Program-made: the position numbers and the translations under genes
The notes under the pieces: generated by a model
Database searches by the model: none
Told to the model about the DNA's origin: nothing
Seen by the model: only the letters and a program-made list of their open reading frames with translations
Shown here: positions 56,901 through 64,000 of the stretch, piece by piece
Position numbering within the stretch: the stretch's first letter is position 1
Layout: the number at the start of each line of letters is the position of its first letter
Assembly (NCBI GenBank): GCA_911728455.2
Contig: OU452229.1
Span: 3,229,001-3,293,000 of the forward strand
Reading direction: 5' to 3'
Length of the DNA: 64,000 nucleotides
Origin: Marthasterias glacialis
Taxonomy: Eukaryota; Echinodermata; Asteroidea; Forcipulatida; Asteriidae

Positions 56901-59900
56901 TTCACTTTCTCTGAACCTTGTCATTGTTGAAACTGTTTCAATTTTTCATTCCAGATTTATGCACAGATGTTGTTATGAAAATATTTGAGGCACAAAGACA
57001 TATTAACTATTCAGCTATTTTTTACTGAATTGTTTCTCATGCACAGGCATATTTACAACAAGCACAAGAGTTAGTCATAAATGAGAGTATTCTTCTACAG
57101 ACATTAGGTGAGTCAAGGAATTGACAACACACTTACACGAAGCCCTTAGGACCAAAACATTCTCCATTCCCCTTATGGTTCTGCTTGAAAATGGTGGATT
57201 TATACTCCCAAGCCGCCCGCGTTTAGCATGAGGCTAGGCAGGTCGGTCTTATCAAGTCATATGGGTTTTGAGTTACAATAAAAAAAAGTGGTTTAATAGA
57301 TATTGGACATTACATAGTCAGGGCGCCTACTAGTGCCGTATGGCATGTGTACACGCAAATGTTTCTCCTACCTGGAAACGGAAACAGTGCACAGACGTCA
57401 TTGTGTAAAATCAGAATACCACAGCAAAGGTCACGCGGACATTCCACTGCTCAGGCTGCACAGACCACAGACATGTCGTCTAACGTTTCACCCACATAAA
57501 GACAAAACATGGTCTTTAATATTTTGCCATTTTCTGGCCATCATTGAGAGGAAGCCTCTAAATGGCTCGTAAGAAAAGGTCAAAGGTCTGGAACCAAGGA
57601 TTACACACAAAAAATCGATTCCAGACCTTTGTCCTTTTGCTACAAGACATCGAGAGGCTTCCACCGTTGTTTATTTATTGTATTTCGGCTCAATGGAGGT
57701 AAGGTAGAGTGAGCCGGAAATCAAGCCATGGTTCCGGTTTTAGTACCAATCCTATGTTGTAGTTAAACGGGCGATGTTCTGCAATTCACGGTGTGTGAAT
57801 TTGACATTTTCTCGGTCCAGAAAACAAAACACACGATGCAATAAAGAGAATCTTTGTCCGCCTGGATTTGTCAAGTCAATGTTTCTTTGTGCCAGCGGCA
57901 CTCTCAAAGAAAAATTATTCCGGCTCAAACAAAATAATCCCATTAAGCTGGATGGGAAACAATGGAAGATTTCTGGCTGCAACTGGTTAAGAGACGGACC
58001 ATTAATGACCCCTGACTCTTCCTCTGACTGGTGAACATGCGCAGGAACTTAACAGCTACAAAATTTCTAACTACGTATTCAGGTTTTTAATTTTTGATTC
58101 AAAGAGGTAACTTTCAATTTTTATTTCCTTTTCATAAATCTTTGCAGCAATAAGATGGACCTTTTTAATTCTGGAAAAACATATAATTTTTAAAGATGTA
58201 TATTAGATATTTTTATTTCATTTATATCCCCGAGAAAGGAATAGTAGTTTTTATTTAAGACCCTATTACTGTCGACATATACCCTCCTGCCCATCTGGCT
58301 CTTTCCACATAATACCACAGGAGACTGTGGAGATGTACACAAGACATGGGGTTTCCACATAATGCCAACTGTACAAATGCAGCCAATGCTAGCTTAGAAG
58401 GTATGGTGCTCTGTGGCAGTCTGTGGTGGCACAGGAGGGTTGATTGAGTGACTTATGGATTCAGATCTGCTGCCAAAACCTCTTCTTCTTTTTTTAAAGT
58501 CTAACAGTTGGTTTTACTATACATTCTTTATTGATGCTTTTAGGTTTTGAAGTAGCCGTAGACCATCCCCATACCCATGTAGTTAAGTGCACCCAAATGA
58601 TAAGAGGTGAGTGTCTACCAATTTTTTGGTGTGTTAGTGATTAATGACCCCCTCAGCTTCTTGTTTCCAGATCCATGGGAGGAGCCTAAAATGCAAATTT
58701 GCATGAATAAATTATTCACAAAGCACTGGACCAATCAGAAACACTCTTTTTCATTCATGTAGAAAAATCATATATTGTTCAGTTGGGTAATATATGTTTT
58801 ACCCTCGACATTTGAATAAAAGAAGTTGTTGGCAATATGTGTCATGAAAAAAATTGCTGTTTCCAGTTGAGTTCAGGGTCCAAAGAATGTTTTTGTAACT
58901 TTTAGCAATTACCTCAACATACAATAAAACCAAAAAATAATAAAAAAAAAACAAAACAAGATTCTTGAGTGGTTTTATTTTCTTTAAAATGGTTTACGGC
59001 ACCTGAGGAAGAGATGGCTGAAAAATTCAAAACTCTCTTCAGTTAGGTGTACTTTTTCTTTGTTTTGGTCTTGATTCTAACGACAGGAAGATAAGGTATG
59101 TTGAAGTACATTGCTTGAAGTTGAAATGACGGATTTACCAAACGTTAAGAAGGTCTTGAAATGAGGACTTGAAACAAAACTGTCCTTTGGTGAACTGTCC
59201 AGGGACATCCCATAATAATTACAAACAGAACCTTTTTTGAGGTTTTCATTGGTTAGAACTTAAAAATCGGGAGGAAATACGAGGGATAACTGAAAAAATA
59301 CTAGACCCCCATTTTTACACGTAAACTAATGTAGAACTAGAGAAAGAAAACACCACTGTAATTAGTTTAGCTGTTTCATTCTGAATGCACTTGTTATAAG
59401 ACTATTTAGTGTGCATGGCACAAATTTGTCAAAATCCCCACCCCACCAACAATGTACGTAAAGGTTTATACTTATGTACTTAAACAAACATATGCATCTG
59501 TAAAAAAGAATAACAAATTGAAAAATTCAGGACAAATTCAGAAACTGCACTGAATCCTCGTTGATGTAAAAATAGTGCTTTGTTTAATTGTGTTCAGCTC
59601 ACCTGTGGGAAAATGCAAATCATTTTCCCAAAACATTCTTCATTATAGTTATTAATTAGATGTCAGCAGTTCCATTTTTGAGGGCCCTTATTTCCAACTC
59701 CGTACTGTATTTCAATTTTATAAGCCAGAATTAATGTTAAAAGCTCTCTTCAATGTCTTGTTTTTCTGTGGTAACATGGAATTTCAGGTCGGTTCAAGAA
59801 TGCTTTTGGCTCACGTGAGTTAATACATGTCTTGTTTGTTTTCTCCCCCTGGACAGAGCACCTCATTACAGTTTTATTACGAGTCACTCACTTCTGCTTT

Positions 59901-62151
59901 GCTACTTTTTGTCGTGTTATTTCTCTCAACACCTGCCCTTATTGCCATCAGGGTCAAATGTCACAGGGTTGCTGTTAACCAGTTAAGGCCAGATGACGTG
60001 TATACTTTCCCTGCCAGAAATCGGTTGACGTGAACCTTGTATTTTTGTGTGACTTCAGAAGATCGGCCCGGACATTCCATTCCGGAGTGTGCCCAGCGCA
60101 TGCACTTACTGTGCAGCGCTTTGTTTCACCCAAACAAAAGAGGACAGATGGTACTGGAAATGATGCTGCATTTTCCCTTTACATTGTATGTGGGGGTTAT
60201 TGTGTAATCCCCGATTCTAGACCCTTGTACTTTTGTTATAAGAAGAGGATTACAAGACATTGAGAGGCTTGCTCCATTGTTTATCAATGTATTTTGGCTC
60301 AGTGGATGTAAGACCGAGTGAACTGAGATTCCAGCCTTGGTTCTAGCCAGGTCTCACAGCTGAGGTTTTGCGGTTCATGCTGAATGAATCTGATATTTTC
60401 TTGAAAGAGAAACAAAAGAAACCTGGTGCTTCAATGAGAATCTTCTTGGCTTTGTTTAGTCAGGGTTTCTTTATGCCAGCAGTATTCTCAAAGAAATATG
60501 ATTCCGGCCGTTCCAAGAAATTAATCCCGTCAGGTGGCACGGACAAATTTTGAGTGGCGTTAACTGGTTAAGGGAAATTGAATATTACGAAATAATAGAG
60601 TATGAAAGTTACACAAAACACTGTCCATTAAAATTTTTCATGGTGGGACCATCTTAATTAGACTGGTTCCTGGTCCCTACATCGTTCTCTTCTGTCTGTG
60701 AATAGGGACTGGTAGCTACTACCAATATGGCGCTTGTGATTGGCCCTCGATTGTGCAGGCGCAGTAATAATTTTCTAGTTTTAGAGATGACGTTGGCTAT
60801 GCTCTTGACGTGTACATGTTGTTTGACACTAGCACACGTGTGCATCGTAACCCTTCACCCGGACATGTAGTGAACCAACCTTCAACATCAAAATTCAAGC
60901 TAACTTTAGAAGAACATCTTAACTAGCGTAATTTCTGCCTCCATGGTCTGCATGATAAGAGATTCTGTGTCCATCACGTTTTGTGTAAGGCCGCATTGCA
61001 TTATGGGATTACGTAGACATTAGCATATACCTGGCAGAAATCTGCCAGGTATACGCTAATTTTCATTGCCCGCTGCTGGTCGCTATATTCAGTCAGAACG
61101 AAAACGATGTAGGGACCGGGAACCAGTCTACATCTTAATACACTCTCAAATCAGGGCTATGAGGGCTAAAGAGTCTGACCCATTTGTGGTATAATGAGAA
61201 TATTGTACTTGCCATCGAGCAAAGGGAACAAGACTTGGATGGTTGCAGCATGCTAAGGGTATCTTTTTTTTTGTAAATTTGATCCGAGATGAAATGGTGG
61301 TTCAGTTCAATGTTTTTGAAAGGGACACCCTTTGGATTTTCTACAACTGAGAGCAAAAGAAATTTTTCATTGAACAAATTTGAGACTTTTTTTTTTCCTT
61401 TTAATGACTAGAAGAATTTCCCCTGGTCAATATTGTGACATTTGGCCCTGAGTAGTGAGTTGTGAGGAGTCGAAGTTTATTTGTTTGTGCAACACGCCAG
61501 TAAAGAGTTGACTTGAAAAGGAAGGGCACGCTCTTGTTTGTGGTGTTGAGTGCTATATAGCAAACTTGCATAGTGTAATTTAAAGAGGCAGACTGTACTT
61601 GTAAGTCTTTTTCATTTAGTGACATTCCACTGGTTTAGACCTGATAAAAATGTGCCATTGAGAGTCAGATGTTTGGACAAAACTCAGTTGAAGGTCCTTT
61701 TAACAAACCTTGCTTTCTTGCGGAATGACATAATATTATAACAAGCTTTTTGAGATGTATTCTGGCATCCATATTACTGAGTTCAAAGCTGAAACATCCA
61801 TTCAGGTGATTATTGTATGGTTTTATTTAATTTGTCAATTAATATTTTAAACAATGCGAAACTCCAAATACTTTCAAACGATAAACAATTAAAACTACCT
61901 TTCTGAATGCTTCAGTTTTGGACTCATCTGTTACTCATCATGAGCCAGACCATGCTAATGAGTTTTCCCCCTTTTGACCCCCCCCCCTCCATCCCCCCCA
62001 TGGGCGCCCCTTCCTACTCTGTGCCTGGGTGCTGTGCCACCATTCTGCGGCCATGGATTGTTGCGGTGCCTCATTGTGACCCTCTTTGGGCGGCCACGAG
62101 AGCAGCCAGCAAGGACCTGGCCCAGACCTCGTATTTCATGGCGACCAACAG
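50950..62151 (+). CDS. CCNT1: Cyclin T, N-terminal part (3' exons outside window)
   Basis: Cyclin T binds CDK9 to make P-TEFb, which phosphorylates RNA polymerase II and pause factors to release elongation. Six coding exons: 50950-51101, 55410-55491, 56363-56491, 57047-57107, 58544-58606 and 62106-62151, together 533 nt or about 177 residues of the first cyclin box, in frame throughout. Signatures: [95 protein letters not shown] and [15 protein letters not shown]. Exon boundaries fall where I recall those of vertebrate CCNT1/CCNT2. Exon 2 is only 82 bp inside a long repeat-filled intron and was found by homology. The start ATG lies in CCATGGCGG. Exon 6 ends in AG before GTTGGC, an unusual but acceptable donor. 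The rest of the cyclin fold and the long C-terminal tail lie to the right. Confidence 0.93.
51102..55409. other. First intron of cyclin T
   Basis: This 4.3-kb intron is AT-rich, without trusted genes. Its right half is mostly the hAT-like element at 53565-55133. A weak inverted repeat flanks 52560-52790 (GAGCGCTGAAGGCGCAAGAT, with GCACCGAAGGAGCACGATGG inverted on the other side), perhaps another old MITE. Confidence 0.65.
53565..55133. mobile_element. Non-autonomous hAT-like transposon, 8-bp target duplication
   Basis: The ends are CAGTGTTGTAG at 53565 and CTACAACACTG at 55133. They are flanked exactly by the 8-bp direct repeat GTGTTTAC (53557-53564 and 55134-55141). An 8-bp duplication and CAGTG termini are hallmarks of hAT elements. 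Both subterminal regions are dense in AAGACCAAGACC or GAGACCGAGACC repeats, likely transposase-binding arrays. The 1569-bp body has no transposase-like open frame. Confidence 0.88.
55502..55720. mobile_element. Partial MITE, GACCAATCCATTAAGCCCC type
   Basis: The left end TAGACCAATCCATTAAGCCC and the adjacent TTGACCAATCCAAGCC match the elements at 19345 and 21227. The right end is not clear. It starts only about 8 bp after cyclin T exon 2. Confidence 0.6.
57325..57990. mobile_element. piggyBac-like MITE copy 1 (left end unclear)
   Basis: The right end is CAACTGG-TTAA (57984-57990). Interior strings ACAAGACATCGAGAGGCTTC, TTTCTTTGTGCCAGCGGCAC and ATAATCCCATTAAG match copy 2 at 59975-60571. The left terminus is not recognisable. 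Confidence 0.6.
58282..58426 (+). repeat. About 145-bp interspersed repeat, copy D
   Basis: Matches copies A-C (CCACAGGAGACTGTGGAGA, ATGGGGTTTCCACATAATGC, CTGTGGCAGTCTGTGG), with small deletions. Confidence 0.75.
59975..60571. mobile_element. piggyBac-like MITE copy 2, complete
   Basis: It begins TTAA-CCAGTTAA (59975) and ends TTAACTGG-TTAA (60571), a perfect 12-bp inverted pair if the TTAAs are counted. TTAA flanks and CC-starting termini fit piggyBac-type transposition. There is no transposase. It lies in a cyclin T intron. Confidence 0.75.
60659..61130. mobile_element. Mutator-like MITE, 9-bp target duplication
   Basis: The inverted ends TAGACTGGTTCCYGGTCCCT continue with ACATCGTT on both sides. 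The exact 9-bp direct repeat CATCTTAAT flanks it (60650-60658 and 61131-61139). An internal hairpin, CCTGGCAGA-AA-TCTGCCAGG, lies near 61031-61050. It has the same class of target duplication as the foldback element at 16269, but the termini are unrelated apart from the leading TAG. Confidence 0.87.
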
Positions 62152-63442
62152 GTTGGCTGCCTCGATTGCCTCTTTCTCTCTTTGTAAACGAGTCGCAAGC
62201 CAAAATCCTCCTGCAAGAAAGCTCATATCCAACCGAGACCCCCAAAATGCAATTAAAATCTTGATTTAATTCTCTCACCTGATTAAATTCAAACACTGTA
62301 ACTCTTTGCTGAGCAACAGCTTTGTCCAGCAAAATCCATTTTGGACTTGTTAGAATACAGCTGAGAGCTGTAAAAATTTAAGAAAGCTCTGTCCGGCAGA
62401 CTTCTTTATGTACTTGTACCAGTAACACCCGAATAAAAACTTGAGCTCAATTGAGAATCTATGTTGGAGGAACTTGTCGAGCGACTCTCTGTCAGTTTTA
62501 TTTTAAGTACATACATAATAAGAACACACGATGTTAGCACAGTAGATGAACGTCAGGCTGTGAGGTAAATCAGCAGAGCACAGAACAGGTAAAGTTACCA
62601 TTCCTGTCAGTCAAGTTATCCGTAAAACTTTAAGTGAAAGAGCTCATTATTTCTCTCAAACAAATAATCAAAGTGTAGTACATGTAGATGGTGTTTTTCA
62701 TTTGCACTTGTTGGTCAGAGTCAAATTGCATTGGCCAAAAATCACTTGGAAATGAAGCCATGCAAGAAATAATTATACGCCCCAATGTCTCGAGGAAACT
62801 TAATGTATCCCCAATCATCAGAACGTGATCATTAAATAAAGTGTGAATCACCGTGAAAAAAAACCCATGTGTTTCATATTAGTGTAAATTACTTGCTAAT
62901 TCCAATCGATTCTTCTCCTCACCAGATAGTTAAAAAACAAATTATGCAACATGGAGCATCGGGAAAAAAAACATCAACTGATTCCACAAACATCCTTTCT
63001 GTTACTATGGCAGCTGCACGAGCTGATCTTAAATACAGCTCATACTCAAATCTCAAAATTTTATTTGAATTTGCATTGTAGCTTACTTCCTTAACTTTCC
63101 AGTGCATTGGAGCTCACCCAAACTACAGGCGCTGAGATGGTATTATGGTCGACCATAAACTAGTTGATTCTGACGACGCTAGAACTTTTTGGTGCTGACA
63201 AGCAAAACATCGAAAACATCAAAACAAAGTTTTACATCTTTCAGCTTTAATTTTAATTCATGTAAACTTTTCAGAATTTTCTTTTGATGGCATGGTACAA
63301 CACTGGGAACAACTTTTGTCTCCCCCCCCAAAAAAAAGAACAAACAAACAAGGCTGTACTGGCTGTTTAACCATCAAAACTGGCACACCCATTGTGATGA
63401 AGGTTTGCTTTATGATGCGTATTTGAAAGCAATCAGTGGAAT

Positions 63443-63582
63443 GGCAGACTTATAAACGCTAGGTGGCAGCAGACTTAACAGGTATTTTCATTATTCTCAG
63501 AAATGTGCGCATGCTCATAACTACGTAAACAAGGACAATTAACCTGGTAAGGCTGCTGCCACCTTACATTTCAAAGTCACCT
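63443..63582. mobile_element. Palindromic MITE, GGGAGACTTT family (copy at 63.4 kb)
   Basis: The arms AGGTGGCAGCAGACTTA and AAGGCTGCTGCCACCTT are inverted. The interior GTGCGCATGCTCATAACTAC is identical to the 31.8 kb copy. Confidence 0.75.
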
Positions 63583-63811
63583 ATTATTGTTGTTCTCTCC
63601 CCCAAACGTACCGTTCCTTTAAATGAAAATAACCTGTCGAATTGAGACCTATGTCACACAGCTATCAACTGAAGTGTTTAATAGATGTAATAAATGCATC
63701 AGGGATAAAGAGTATCATTTCTGTTCTACCCTTACACCATTGTGTGATAAGCACTGTTTACTCAGTGCTTTCCCAGCCTGCTGTTAATATACAGGATCCG
63801 ATTGTCACCGG

Positions 63812-63995
63812 ATACTCTTGATGGTCTAGTGGTAAGACATCTGCTCTAGAATGCCGGGGTTCGGGGTTCAAATCCCACCTGAGTAGTATTTCAATGGATT
63901 TTTTTCCCCACAGCACTCGGGGGGAAAGCATGGTATTCACAGTGTTTATTGCACATTGGTTTAAGGTAATTACTTCAATGTTCTTAGAGAGAATG
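63812..63995 (+). repeat. tRNA-derived SINE at right edge
   Basis: The A box TGGTCTAGTGG (63822-63832) and B box GGTTCAAATCC (63865-63875) are well formed. The 3' part has CAGCACTCGG and CACAGTGTTTATTGCACATT. A fragment of the same family lies near 24605-24760 (CGATTCCCACCCGAGTGG, AAAGCACTGAGTA). Confidence 0.65.
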
Positions 63996-64000
63996 AACAC

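Larger units (their letters stand above)
62152..64000. other. Cyclin T intron running off the window
   Basis: The next cyclin-box exon was looked for and not found. The region contains a palindromic MITE at 63443-63582 and a tRNA-like SINE at the edge; nothing else is recognised. Confidence 0.6.

Noticed and set aside
59827-60263. Adjacent plus-strand frames near 60 kb
   Set aside because: Most of the stretch is a TTAA-flanked MITE; there is no protein similarity and the cyclin T exons on either side are accounted for.
61907-62332. Frames of 96-125 codons on both strands around a proline-rich, poly-C segment
   Set aside because: Only 62106-62151 is coding, as cyclin T exon 6; the flanks are intron and the long frames reflect local GC-rich sequence.
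1-64000. CRISPR arrays, operons, bacterial promoters
   Set aside because: The window is intron-rich animal DNA; the tandem repeats lack regular unique spacers.

Overview
This is a stretch of an animal nuclear genome. It has intron-rich genes with GT..AG introns, tRNA-derived SINEs, many short inverted-repeat transposons and several satellite arrays. The repeats and gene content suggest a marine invertebrate deuterostome, most likely an echinoderm; that placement is inference. There is no bacterial, CRISPR or viral signal. Exons were called by reading translated homology and requiring splice sites and phases to join. All three genes that are complete at one or both ends gave consistent frames.

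Layout. (1) About 1-13.2 kb, minus strand: the first 13 exons of a V-type H+-ATPase subunit a gene; its 3' end lies left of the window. (2) 13.3-17.5 kb: the divergent intergenic space, holding nested palindromes, several MITEs and a near-perfect 427-bp-arm foldback element. (3) 17.6-39.8 kb, plus strand: a complete second V-ATPase subunit a gene, 20 coding exons and 851 residues. The two paralogues are head to head with the same exon boundaries, except for one intron present only in the plus-strand gene. (4) 39.8-43.1 kb: a convergent 3' intergenic space. (5) 43.1-50.9 kb, minus strand: complete KANSL2, 444 residues. (6) 50.95 kb to the window end, plus strand: the first six coding exons of cyclin T, divergent from KANSL2 over a very short shared promoter.

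The V-ATPase a subunits form the proton path of the membrane V0 sector. KANSL2 belongs to the NSL histone acetyltransferase complex. Cyclin T is the regulatory partner of CDK9 in P-TEFb. KANSL2 and CCNT1 are also neighbours in the human genome as I recall it.

The most unusual signals lie in non-coding DNA. A hammerhead-ribozyme-like motif with a complete conserved core lies at 48457-48503, with a decayed inverted partner at 47841-47873. A seven-fold tandem array of a whole 3' splice site runs directly into an exon at 28735-29025. A decayed tandem copy of a V-ATPase exon start lies at 38674-38737. Four transposons have exact target duplications or matching TTAA ends: two Mutator-like (9 bp), one hAT-like (8 bp) and one piggyBac-like family of three copies, one of which carries a nested SINE.
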